From SFEL01 sp963640685 (GTDB taxonomy: Bacteria > Bacillota > Clostridia > Christensenellales > CAG-138): DNA of 64,000 nt. The position numbers and the translations under genes are program-made. Shown piece after piece: positions 34,234 through 42,454 of the stretch; positions within the stretch are counted from its first letter, which is position 1; each line of letters starts with the position of its first letter. The stretch spans positions 10,940 to 74,939 of the forward strand of contig CAVIAA010000006.1 in the NCBI GenBank assembly GCA_963640685.1. Reading direction: 5' to 3'. Under the pieces are notes generated by a model that was not told the DNA's origin, did not search any database, and worked only from the letters and a program-made list of their open reading frames with translations.

Positions 34234-35103
34234 ATGTCAGTAAATAAGGTTTTTGATGTAGCTCTGGATATAAAGCGCCCGTCGGCCAACCGTGACTTCA
34301 CCGTCGTAAACGGCGACAGCGGCAACAGGATAAACATTTCGCTGAGCGACGGGGGCTCCCCGGTTAAGCTTACCGGCTGCAGGGTCATAGCCGCCTTTTT
34401 GCGGCCGGATGGGTGCTCCTCGATGCAGGACAGCGGAGTAGAAGGAAGCGGCGTCACGCTCTCCACGGAGGACAGCTCAGCCGTCGCAATTTACCTCTCC
34501 CCTGCCTCCTTTTCCCCCGGCATAGTCGAGTGCGAGCTTCAGATATACTCTGATGACACGCTTTCTACCCTCGTTACCACAGCAAGGTTCAATTTTACCT
34601 GCCGTGAAGCAATAGTAAATGAAAATACTGTTCAGGCCGCGCCGGAGCTCCCGCTGCTCAAATCGCTGTACGATAAGCTCTCCAACATAGGCGTTTCTGC
34701 CGTTGCGCTTCAAACCGGCGCCAAGCCCACCGCAGAGCTGAAGGATGAGGACGAAAAAAAAGTCTTGACCTTAGGCATACCCGCAGGCCCAAAGGGCGAC
34801 AAGGGCGACGCAGGTCCGGTATCGGTCTTTCAACGCTCTGTGCTCTCCGGAACGCAGGAGCTGACGCTGCGGGATGAGCATGAGTACTACATCACAAACG
34901 TCGGCAGCATAGAGTTTTTCTTCCCGCAGGAGGAGTACTTTGAATGCTGGATCAGCCTCTGCACCTCGGCAGATGAATCCCGCGACGTGCTTTTCCCTGC
35001 TGATGCAGAGTTTATCGGCTCGGACCCGGACTGGAACGCTGCCAACAGCAAATTCGAAATATCCGTAAAGGACGGCGTAGTCATATCAAAAAAGGTCGAG
35101 TAG
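34234..35103 (+). CDS. Orphan phage baseplate upper protein-like (BppU N-terminal domain) protein
   Basis: The 289-residue protein has an N-terminal BppU-like domain (FDVALDIKRPSANRDFTVVNGDSGNRINISLSDGGSPVKLTGCRVIAAFLRPDG..., residues 8-135), then a short helical segment, a collagen-like run (GIPAGPKGDKGDAGP) and a C-terminal beta-rich part ending in SKKVE. BppU-type proteins anchor receptor-binding proteins in siphophage baseplates. No other phage gene is near, so it is an isolated remnant or a domesticated adhesin. GGAGG precedes the ATG. The last 18 bp overlap the convergent RluA gene. Confidence 0.75.
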   Translation: MSVNKVFDVALDIKRPSANRDFTVVNGDSGNRINISLSDGGSPVKLTGCRVIAAFLRPDGCSSMQDSGVEGSGVTLSTEDSSAVAIYLSPASFSPGIVECELQIYSDDTLSTLVTTARFNFTCREAIVNENTVQAAPELPLLKSLYDKLSNIGVSAVALQTGAKPTAELKDEDEKKVLTLGIPAGPKGDKGDAGPVSVFQRSVLSGTQELTLRDEHEYYITNVGSIEFFFPQEEYFECWISLCTSADESRDVLFPADAEFIGSDPDWNAANSKFEISVKDGVVISKKVE

Positions 35104-35970
35104 CCTCAGCATGTCCGCCGGCAGCGGCGCGGTAATATGCAGCGCTTCGCCGGTTAGCGGGTGCCGCAGCCACAGCTCATATGAATGAAGCGCGGGGCGG
35201 GATATGAGGTGCTTATTTTCCCTGCCGTAGAGCCAGTCGCCAACGAGCGGATAGCCGCAGGCCGCCATATGCAGCCTGAGCTGGTGCGTCCGCCCCGTGT
35301 GCGGAACCAGGCGCAGCAGGGTATAGCCGCCGCAGCGTTCAATGGTTTCATACTCCGTTTCCGCGCAAGCGCCGTTTGGGTCTATCGCCCGCTTATACCT
35401 TGAACCCGGGGCGAAGCCTATCGGCAGCTCTATCCGCCCCCGCTCCGGCTCCACATAGTCCTCGGCTATTCCCCGGTATTCGCGGCGAAAATCCTCGCTG
35501 TGCAGCAGCCGCCGCAGCCGCTCGTGCATATAGCCGTTCTTTGCTATGGTCATTATGCCGGTCGTGCCTCTATCCAGCCTGCTGACAGGGTGAAAGCCCT
35601 CCCCGTCGCCAAGCCTCTCGGAAAAGACGTTTTCCAGCGTAAGCTCGCTTGGATCTCTCGTTGAGCTATGCACCGCTATTCCGGCAGGCTTATTTATAAT
35701 GACCATAAGCTCGTCCTCGTAGAGTATATCCAGCGGCATATCCATTGGCGTTGGCCTTGGCGCCGGTTCGTCCCCAGTCTCGGCGCAGAGCATGTCGCCC
35801 TCGGCAAGTATTGCCGTAGTATACGCCTTTTCCCCGTTTATGGTTATTCCGAACGGGCGGCGCTTCAGGCGCGATATGTGATCCTTTGACATGCAAAAGC
35901 ACCCCTTGAGCACGCTTTCGGCCTTTTTCCCGGCGTATTCTTTAGTTATTATTTTACAAAGCTTCTGCAT
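35086..35970 (-). CDS. RluA family pseudouridine synthase
   Basis: The 294-residue protein has an N-terminal S4-like segment (FCMSKDHISRLKRRPFGITINGEKAYTTAILAEGD) and the RluA catalytic domain: HPVSRLDRGTTGIMTIAKN with catalytic Asp, and LVPHTGRTHQLRLHMAACGYPLVGDWLYG. It isomerises uridine in rRNA or tRNA; the site is not predictable here. TTGCCA-17-TATAAT at 36015-36043 is a good promoter. Confidence 0.92.
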   Translation of the reverse strand: MQKLCKIITKEYAGKKAESVLKGCFCMSKDHISRLKRRPFGITINGEKAYTTAILAEGDMLCAETGDEPAPRPTPMDMPLDILYEDELMVIINKPAGIAVHSSTRDPSELTLENVFSERLGDGEGFHPVSRLDRGTTGIMTIAKNGYMHERLRRLLHSEDFRREYRGIAEDYVEPERGRIELPIGFAPGSRYKRAIDPNGACAETEYETIERCGGYTLLRLVPHTGRTHQLRLHMAACGYPLVGDWLYGRENKHLISRPALHSYELWLRHPLTGEALHITAPLPADMLRLLDLF

Positions 35971-36014
35971 TATCGTTCCCTTTTCAGCTTTTTTGTTTGC
36001 TATTCGTCCGAAAT

Positions 36015-36043
36015 ATTATAGGCCTTAAGGCACATTTTGGCAA
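36015..36043 (-). promoter_or_regulatory. Promoter of the RluA-type gene
   Basis: TTGCCA and TATAAT separated by 17 bp, 45 bp upstream of the start. Confidence 0.75.
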
Positions 36044-36091
36044 CGCTGAGCAGCTGTTCAAATTTAACCAGTATTTTTTTTAAAAAAGGGG

Positions 36092-36120
36092 TTGATTTTT
36101 TTGTTTGGGCGCCGTATAAT
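36092..36120 (+). promoter_or_regulatory. Promoter of tRNA-Asn
   Basis: TTGATT and TATAAT separated by 17 bp, with the -10 ending 14 nt before the mature tRNA. Confidence 0.8.
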
Positions 36121-36134
36121 AACACTCGTGCCGT

Positions 36135-36210
36135 TCCTCCTTAGCTCAGTCGGTAGAGCATGCGGCTGTTAACCGCAGTGTCGTTGGTTCGAGTCCAACA
36201 GGGGGAGCCA
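36135..36210 (+). tRNA. tRNA-Asn (GTT)
   Basis: This 76-nt cloverleaf has an acceptor stem TCCTCCT/AGGGGGA with one G-U pair, D arm GCTC/GAGC, anticodon arm TGCGG-CTGTTAA-CCGCA (anticodon GTT), T arm GTTGG-TTCGAGT-CCAAC, and an encoded CCA end. It stands alone between its promoter and terminator. Confidence 0.97.
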
Positions 36211-36214
36211 GTAT

Positions 36215-36241
36215 AAGAACCTCGTTTCGCGAGGTTCTTTT
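36215..36241 (+). terminator. Terminator of tRNA-Asn
   Basis: GAACCTCG-tttcg-CGAGGTTC stem followed by TTTT. Confidence 0.9.
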
Positions 36242-36333
36242 GTTTATTAGGTTAATTCACAATAATTTTAATGTACAAAGGTCACTCTGCCGGTATAATG
36301 TAATTATACCCCTATCTTTGGAAAGGATATTAG

Positions 36334-37110
36334 ATGAAACGCATTGTCCCGTTGCTTCTCCTGCTACTGCTGCTTAGCGGCTGCGCAAGCTCACAGGAGG
36401 ATTCCTTTATAGAAATAACCGTGCCCGAGGGCGGCGGCTATGCGGCTGCGGTAACGCCGGTTCCGGCGACCCCTATACCCACTTCAGCGCCTGCAGCCGA
36501 GCCCGCAGTGTCGGCCTCATCGGCTCAGCCTGCCGAGGCACAAATGGCAGCACAAACAGCAGCACCGAGCGCCGCCCAAACCGCAAAGCCGACAGCAACG
36601 CCCACCGCAAAGCCAACTGCCGCGCCTACCCCAGCACCCACTGCGGCACCGACAGCGACACAATCTGCAGCACCTACTGCAACACCGGCTGCCGCCCCCG
36701 TTTCCGGCGAAAGCAGCTCGGACTACAACAGCGGCATACTGGAGCTCGTAAACGAGGCAAGAAAGCAAAACGGGCTAAACTCACTCGACTACTGCAAAAA
36801 GCTGCAGGCCGCAGCGGACGTAAGGGCAAAGGAGATAGCGACGCTCTTTGACCATACCCGCCCGAACGGCACGCTCTGCAATACTGCGATAAGCGAGAGC
36901 GGTGTCAGCTTTACCAGATTCGGAGAAAACATTTTTATGTGTACCGGCACCACCAACCCAACGCCGAAGGCTGTTTTTGACGCATGGATGGCATCATCCG
37001 GGCACAAGGAAAACATACTCAGGGATGGCTTTACCGATATGTGCATAGGCGTATACACCACAGATGATTCGACCTACGTTGCACAGCTTTTCGGCGCCGG
37101 CATCTCCTGA
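36334..37110 (+). CDS. CAP (SCP-like) domain lipoprotein
   Basis: The 258-residue protein has a lipoprotein signal ending in the lipobox LLSGC (Cys20), a long Pro/Ala/Thr linker made of repeated AxPTA units (residues 45-125) and a C-terminal CAP domain (ILELVNEARKQNGLNSLDYCKKLQAAADVRAKEIATLFDHTRPNG ... FGENIF ... AWMASSGHKENILRDGFTDMCIGVY). The His and Glu of the CAP cavity are seen in FDHTRP, GENIF and SGHKENI. Such secreted proteins are abundant in Clostridia; function is unclear. A -10 box (TATAAT, 36294-36299) lies upstream without a clear -35. Confidence 0.88.
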   Translation: MKRIVPLLLLLLLLSGCASSQEDSFIEITVPEGGGYAAAVTPVPATPIPTSAPAAEPAVSASSAQPAEAQMAAQTAAPSAAQTAKPTATPTAKPTAAPTPAPTAAPTATQSAAPTATPAAAPVSGESSSDYNSGILELVNEARKQNGLNSLDYCKKLQAAADVRAKEIATLFDHTRPNGTLCNTAISESGVSFTRFGENIFMCTGTTNPTPKAVFDAWMASSGHKENILRDGFTDMCIGVYTTDDSTYVAQLFGAGIS

Positions 37111-37153
37111 TTGAAAGCCACGCTTATTCTATTTTGTACAGGAGGCACACTAT

Positions 37154-38908
37154 ATGCGAAAGATAACAAGAGCATCAGCCATTACGCTGGCGTTGACGCT
37201 GCTGTTTTCCGCCCTGCCCGCCTATGCTACGGTGTTTCACAGCGACATAAGGGTCAAATTGTCAATAGACGGCGGCAAGGCCTTCAGCTTTACCCCTGTC
37301 GGTGAATATACGCTGAAGGAGGCGGACAAGAGCGTTGGAACAGATGAGCTGACGGTGGAGGCGGTCGGCAGCCGGGTATCCGTAACGCTGGACGGCAAGA
37401 CCTACACCGCCCCATCGCTCACCTTTGTTTCAAAAAACTACGGCGAAACAAAGGACTATATACGGCTTAAAAACTCCGAATACGGCACCTGCACCTACCT
37501 CGGCAACATGACATTTGACGTATACGAGGGCAGCATACGGGCTATAAATACTCTGCCGACGGAGCAGTACCTTTACGGCGTTGTTCCGCACGAAATGAGC
37601 AATTCATTCCCGGTTGAAGCGCTCAAGTCACAGGCGGTATGCGCCAGAGGCTACGCGGTTGCCCGCGCCTCGCGCTATGCAGCAAGCCGCTCCTATGACC
37701 TCGTGGACACCTCAAAGGATCAGGTGTACCACGGCTATGCCAGCAAGAACAACCGTGCGATAGCCGCCGTTGACGCGACTAAGGGGCAGGTTTTGGTGTA
37801 CGACGGAGATATAATCGAGGCCTTCTATTCCGCCTCAAACGGCGGACAAACAGAGATAACTGGCAACGTATGGGAGAATGACCTGCCGTATTACACTCAC
37901 GCAGACGACATCTACGACCTTATGAATCTATCCAGCCTTGAGGATAAGTCCTTCATACCTGATACCTTTGATGAGAACACCATAAAGCTCATGGACATAT
38001 CGGTTTTGACCGCGCTTAAAAAAGCGGCATACGCAGCCGCAGGGCAGGAGGTTGAGCTGCTGTCAACGGTTCGCGTAACGCCAAAGGACCCAAAGGCGGA
38101 AAACGACCCCGAGCAGCGCTGCTATACCAACGTTGAATTTACGCTGACCGTTGCCCCAAAGGGGCAGCCGGAAAACGCCGGTCAGGTCACCTTTACGCTG
38201 CCCTTTGACGAGCTTGGCTTCGGCAGCTATGAGGATACGCTCGGCCAGATCGGCGCAAAGCGGCGCAATCTTCGGATGTACGGCGCGGAGCAGGGCGAAT
38301 ATCACTCTGTGGACAGCCAATATTCCGGTTGGTTTTTAACGCGGCGCAGATACGGCCACGGCGTTGGGCTTTCCCAGCGCAGCGCGCAGGAGCGCGCAAG
38401 AGCCGGGCAGAAATACGAGGACATACTTTCCTTCTATTACAAAAACACAGAGCTGTACACCGTCGGCACATACGAGACGGCGCCAAAGCTCACGGCGAGC
38501 GGGTATGAGGTGCGTTCCTGGGGTATAAGCAAAATAAAGCTCGGCACAACAGCGGAAAAGCTGCTTTCCAAGCTGGAATCCGAGGGCACGCTGACCGTAA
38601 TAAACAAAAAGGGCGCACAAAAGAACGACGCCGCAGTCGGCACCGGCGATTATGTATGCACCGCCTACGGCGACGGCCATTGCTTCTTTGACCTGCCAAT
38701 AGTCGTATATGGTGACCTCGATAGCGACGGCGAAATAACCAAGGATGATGTTACGGTCATGCAGAATCACCTTGCCCGCTCCTCAATACTCAGCGGAGCG
38801 TACCTCCGCGCGGCAGACGTTAACCACGACGGCACGGTAGATGCAGAGGATCTGCTTCTGCTCATACGCTACATAAACGACGACGCAAAGATTTCTCAGG
38901 AGGCTTAA
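37154..38908 (+). CDS. SpoIID/LytB-type secreted protein with C-terminal dockerin
   Basis: The 584-residue secreted protein has a signal peptide (ITLALTLLFSALPAYA), a SpoIID-like domain from about residue 85 (IRAINTLPTEQYLYGVVPHEMSNSFPVEALKSQAVCARGYAVARAS and AFYSASNGGQTEITGNVW, the lytic-transglycosylase signature) and YGHGVGLSQRSAQERARAG. Residues 520-578 form a type I dockerin: GDLDSDGEITKDDVTVM and ADVNHDGTVDAEDLLLLIRYI, two calcium-loop repeats. Family enzymes cleave denuded glycan in peptidoglycan. The dockerin suggests docking to the adjacent cohesin-bearing membrane protein. Confidence 0.88.
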   Translation: MRKITRASAITLALTLLFSALPAYATVFHSDIRVKLSIDGGKAFSFTPVGEYTLKEADKSVGTDELTVEAVGSRVSVTLDGKTYTAPSLTFVSKNYGETKDYIRLKNSEYGTCTYLGNMTFDVYEGSIRAINTLPTEQYLYGVVPHEMSNSFPVEALKSQAVCARGYAVARASRYAASRSYDLVDTSKDQVYHGYASKNNRAIAAVDATKGQVLVYDGDIIEAFYSASNGGQTEITGNVWENDLPYYTHADDIYDLMNLSSLEDKSFIPDTFDENTIKLMDISVLTALKKAAYAAAGQEVELLSTVRVTPKDPKAENDPEQRCYTNVEFTLTVAPKGQPENAGQVTFTLPFDELGFGSYEDTLGQIGAKRRNLRMYGAEQGEYHSVDSQYSGWFLTRRRYGHGVGLSQRSAQERARAGQKYEDILSFYYKNTELYTVGTYETAPKLTASGYEVRSWGISKIKLGTTAEKLLSKLESEGTLTVINKKGAQKNDAAVGTGDYVCTAYGDGHCFFDLPIVVYGDLDSDGEITKDDVTVMQNHLARSSILSGAYLRAADVNHDGTVDAEDLLLLIRYINDDAKISQEA

Positions 38909-38911
38909 CAA

Positions 38912-40126
38912 ATGACTACTTCCGCAAAATACCGGCTCTTCACGGCTTTTGCCGTTATTCTGCTCGCCGTGCTTCCCGCTGCGGCCCTTGCAGCGCCTGA
39001 GCTTACGGCATCTGCAGATAAGACCTCCGTAACCGAGGGTGACACCGTAACTGTAACCGTAACGCTTTCCGGCAAGAAGCTCTCCGCCGTTGAGGGTGAG
39101 TTTACGTACGACCCCTCGCTGCTGAGCTTTTCCGAGGGAGACGGCGGCGTATCCGATGGGCGCATAGCTATGGTTTCCGCAGAAAAGGACGGCTCCTCCT
39201 CCCTCTCTGCGCGCATCACCTTCACGGCAGCGGGCGCAGGAGATGCCAAGATAGACTTCAGCATAATCAACGCCCTTAACTACAGCGGCGAGGAACAGGG
39301 CACGGCAAATGCCTCCGTAACGGTATCCATCGCTGCCGCTCCGGTTACGGCGGCGGCACCTGATGCCGACCTTACCGCCGAGGGGATACCGGCAGAGGGC
39401 ATGACGGACGATGCGGGGCAGCAGCTGTATATATGGACGAGCCTCGAAAACGTCACTATCCCTTCAAAGTACTCCGAAACCACCATTGACTACAAGGGAC
39501 AGCAGGTACCGGCCGTCGAAGTCACGGATTCCGACGCACCTACGCTGCTTTACCTTTCAAACGCAAATGGCGAAAACGGCAGCTACTACATATATGACGC
39601 CGAAACGGGGACAATGTACAGGTATAAAACTATAAGCTCCTCATCACGCTCGTATATATTGCTTGAGCCGGACGGCTCTGTTCCGCTGCCGGAGGGCTTC
39701 ACCGAAACTACAATAACCATCAACGATGTGCAGGTAAAGGCTTGGGCCGGAGAGGACGCTCAGGGAGCTGTTTACCTCATATACGGGCGCAACCCAGATG
39801 GCGAGGTCGGCTACTATGTATACAGCGACGCGGACAAGTCCATAATACGCTACTCGGTAATGCCCGCACGCCCCGTGGACCCCGAGCTGCCCGCAGAGGC
39901 AGAGGCAACGCCTGCACCGGAGCAGACCGCTGAGCAGGCGAAAAGCGGCGGCATAAGCCCGATAATATTCTACGCGGTATGCGCCGCGGCAGGAATACTG
40001 CTCATAGCTCTTATAGTGACGATAGCAGCGCACGCGAGGGAGGAAAAGCAGCGCAGGGAACGTTTAGCCAAGCGCAGGGCGCAGCGCGAAAAGGCAAAGG
40101 CCGATGCTGCGGAAATATCCGAATAA
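38912..40126 (+). CDS. Membrane-anchored cohesin-like domain protein
   Basis: The 404-residue protein has a signal peptide, a cohesin-like domain at about 28-140 (ASADKTSVTEGDTVTVTVTLSGKKLSAVEGEFTYDPSLLSFSEGDGG ... GSSSLSARITFTAAGAGDAKIDFSI), a region of repeated beta-rich segments to about 310, and one C-terminal membrane helix (350-373) followed by a strongly basic cytoplasmic tail. The start is 3 nt after the dockerin gene stop, so the two are one operon. The layout fits a cell-surface scaffold that binds the dockerin protein; the cohesin call is by sequence pattern only. Confidence 0.78.
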   Translation: MTTSAKYRLFTAFAVILLAVLPAAALAAPELTASADKTSVTEGDTVTVTVTLSGKKLSAVEGEFTYDPSLLSFSEGDGGVSDGRIAMVSAEKDGSSSLSARITFTAAGAGDAKIDFSIINALNYSGEEQGTANASVTVSIAAAPVTAAAPDADLTAEGIPAEGMTDDAGQQLYIWTSLENVTIPSKYSETTIDYKGQQVPAVEVTDSDAPTLLYLSNANGENGSYYIYDAETGTMYRYKTISSSSRSYILLEPDGSVPLPEGFTETTITINDVQVKAWAGEDAQGAVYLIYGRNPDGEVGYYVYSDADKSIIRYSVMPARPVDPELPAEAEATPAPEQTAEQAKSGGISPIIFYAVCAAAGILLIALIVTIAAHAREEKQRRERLAKRRAQREKAKADAAEISE

Positions 40127-40140
40127 CGGTAAATATTCTC

Positions 40141-40169
40141 AGGCAGGGGCGATTCCCCCTGCCTTTTTT
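40141..40169 (+). terminator. Terminator after the cohesin gene
   Basis: GGCAGGGGcgattCCCCCTGCC stem followed by TTTTTT. Confidence 0.9.
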
Positions 40170-40174
40170 GTACA

Positions 40175-40203
40175 CAAAAAAGCCCGGCAAAAGCCGGGCT
40201 TTG
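40175..40203 (-). terminator. Terminator after the EF-G-like gene
   Basis: AGCCCGGC-tttt-GCCGGGCT stem followed by TTTTT on the minus strand, 26 nt past the stop. Confidence 0.88.
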
Positions 40204-40229
40204 ATACTGCTTGCTGTGACTCGGCGGAA

Positions 40230-42302
40230 TTATTCCTCCTCGTCCTCTTCCTTCTGAGCGTTCTCGATGATCTTCTTCGCCTCGAAAGCGGGAACGTCCT
40301 CATAGCGGACGAACTGGCTGGTGAAGGAGCCGCGAGCCTGTGTCATGGAGCGCAGGTCGGTCGCGTACTTGAACATTTCGGAAAGCGGAGCCTCAGCGAC
40401 TACCTCTGTGCCCTCCTCGCAAGGGTTCATACCGAGAACACGGCCGCGGCGGCTGGACAGATCGCCCATTACAGCGCCGGTGTAGTCGTTGGGAACGGTG
40501 ATGTTGTACTGGTAGATCGGCTCTATCAGGGCAGGCTGTGCCTTGGCGCAGGCCTCTTTATATGCAAGGCGGGCAGCGCTCTTGAAGGCGACTTCCTTGG
40601 AATCCACGGGATGATACTTACCGAAGAACAGGGTGGCCTTTACGCCGATCATGGGATAGCCGGCAAGTACGCCGTGCTTCATGGCCTCGCGGGTACCCTT
40701 TTCTACCGCAGGTATATACTCCTTGGGAACTACGCCGCCGACGATAGCGTTTACGAACTCAAAGTCCTCGCCGTTGGTGAGGGGCTCAAAGCGCATATTG
40801 ACCACGCCGAACTGGCCGCTGCCGCCGGTCTGCTTCTTGTGCTTGCCTTCCGCCTCCGCAGTGCCGCGGATAGTCTCGCGGTAGGGAATGCGGGGGTCGG
40901 ATATCTGAGCTTCTACGCCGGTCTTGTTCTTGAGCTTTGCGCAGAGAACATCGATGTGTACCTCGCCAAGGCCGCAGAGCAGCATATCGCCGGTCTCGGC
41001 ATTCTTCTCCAGCGCCATGGTGGGATCTTCCTCGAGGAGCTTATTGAGACCTGCAAAGACCTTATCCTCTTCACCCTGCTTTTTTGCGGATACCGCCAGC
41101 TTGATGCAGGGCTCGGGGAACTTGATAGCCTCGAACTGCACAGGAGCGGATGCATCGCAGAGGGTGTCGCCGGTCGCAGTATACTGCAGCTTGGACAGCA
41201 CGCCTATATCGCCGGCGATAAGCTTATCAACGGGAGTTACCTTCTTGCCGCGCATGATGCCGGGGGCAGAGGGCTTCTCGGACTTCTCTTCACGGGTGTT
41301 GTAGGGAGCAACGTCCGCGCTGAGGACGCCGCTGTATACCTTCAGTACGGAATACTTGCCGAACTGATCGATAACGGTCTTGATGACCTGAGCGGCAAAC
41401 TTGCCATCCTGCTTGACCTCAACGGCATCGCCGGTCTTGGGGTTGATGGCCTTTGGCGCCTTGGCCATTGATGCCGGGGGCATATACTTGACCAGATTAT
41501 CCATGATAGTGCATACGCCGATATTGGGCTGAGCGGCGCAGCAGCACACGGGGGTGATGTCGCCGTTGAGTATGCCGTTGTTCAGGCCGGATATGATCTC
41601 CTCACGGGAGAGCTCGCCTTCCTCAAAGAACTTCTCCATAAGCGCCTCATCGGTCTCAGCTGCGGCCTCGGTAAGAGCCTCATAGACCTCCTGAGCCTTA
41701 TCTGCAAGGTTTGCGGGGATATCGCAGTCCTTCTCACCCTTGCCGTCATACTTTTTGGCGGTCATGTGTACTGTATCTACATAACCTACCAGCTTGCCGC
41801 CTTCCATTATGGGCAACTGTATGGGTACTACGCTGGGGCCGAACTTTTCGTTCAGCTCGCCCATCACCTTTGCAAAGTTGGCATTCTCGCGATCCATCTG
41901 GTTCACGACGATCATGCGGGGCTTGCCGGACTTCTTGCACATATCCATGGCCTTCTCGGTTCCAACAACGGGACCGGAAACGGCGCCTACGACTATGAGA
42001 GCCGCATCCGCAAGAGCCATTGCCGCAGTTACTTCACCGTAAAAATCGAAGAAGCCGGGCGCGTCTATGATGTTTACCTTTACGTCCTTCCACTCAAAGG
42101 GAGCGAGGGCGCAGTTTATGGAAATAGTGCGCTTAACTTCCTCCGGGTCGTAGTCGGTGGTGGTGTTTCCATTCTCCACCTTGCCGATGCGCTCAAGCAG
42201 GCCGGCGTTGAAGAGCATGGCCTCGGTAAGGGTCGTCTTGCCCTCGCCGCCGTGGCCGAATACTCCGATGTTACGGATGTTTTCTGCGGTATAGTTCTTC
42301 AT
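40230..42302 (-). CDS. Elongation factor G-like GTPase (EF-G paralogue)
   Basis: This 690-residue EF-G-type translational GTPase is not the canonical FusA. The G1 loop reads GVFGHGGEGKTTL instead of AHIDAGKTT, the effector/switch I is RTISINCALAPFEWK rather than RGITI, and G4 is NQMD instead of NKMD. G3 (DAPGFFDF) and the C-terminal domain IV-V (GEVHIDVLCAKL and LPYRETIRGTAE, DLSSRRGRVLGM) are recognisable. It belongs to the EF-G II or related paralogue group, probably acting in a special translation step or ribosome recycling. TTTACA-18-TAAACT upstream is its promoter. Confidence 0.85.
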   Translation of the reverse strand: MKNYTAENIRNIGVFGHGGEGKTTLTEAMLFNAGLLERIGKVENGNTTTDYDPEEVKRTISINCALAPFEWKDVKVNIIDAPGFFDFYGEVTAAMALADAALIVVGAVSGPVVGTEKAMDMCKKSGKPRMIVVNQMDRENANFAKVMGELNEKFGPSVVPIQLPIMEGGKLVGYVDTVHMTAKKYDGKGEKDCDIPANLADKAQEVYEALTEAAAETDEALMEKFFEEGELSREEIISGLNNGILNGDITPVCCCAAQPNIGVCTIMDNLVKYMPPASMAKAPKAINPKTGDAVEVKQDGKFAAQVIKTVIDQFGKYSVLKVYSGVLSADVAPYNTREEKSEKPSAPGIMRGKKVTPVDKLIAGDIGVLSKLQYTATGDTLCDASAPVQFEAIKFPEPCIKLAVSAKKQGEEDKVFAGLNKLLEEDPTMALEKNAETGDMLLCGLGEVHIDVLCAKLKNKTGVEAQISDPRIPYRETIRGTAEAEGKHKKQTGGSGQFGVVNMRFEPLTNGEDFEFVNAIVGGVVPKEYIPAVEKGTREAMKHGVLAGYPMIGVKATLFFGKYHPVDSKEVAFKSAARLAYKEACAKAQPALIEPIYQYNITVPNDYTGAVMGDLSSRRGRVLGMNPCEEGTEVVAEAPLSEMFKYATDLRSMTQARGSFTSQFVRYEDVPAFEAKKIIENAQKEEDEEE

Positions 42303-42396
42303 TTCAATCCCCCTAAGGTGTAATATAAAGTAATTGGATAATTTGGTTCGTGCATATTCCTCGCGCCCAAAAAGCGCGCATAAGGCACCAACAAAT

Positions 42397-42426
42397 AGTT
42401 TACCAGATAAATCCGCCTTTTGTAAA
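42397..42426 (-). promoter_or_regulatory. Promoter of the EF-G-like gene
   Basis: TTTACA and TAAACT separated by 18 bp, with TGG before the -10. The leader of about 90 nt contains a short GCGCGC hairpin. Confidence 0.5.
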
Positions 42427-42454
42427 GGTTTTATTAGCTATTTGCCGCCACTAA

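Noticed and set aside
34234..35103. Prophage region
   Set aside because: Only one baseplate-like gene; no integrase, terminase, capsid, lysis gene or attachment repeats nearby.
40104..41471. 455-codon open frame antisense to the EF-G-like gene
   Set aside because: The EF-G frame is complete with a ribosome site and terminator; the antisense product has no recognisable domain.
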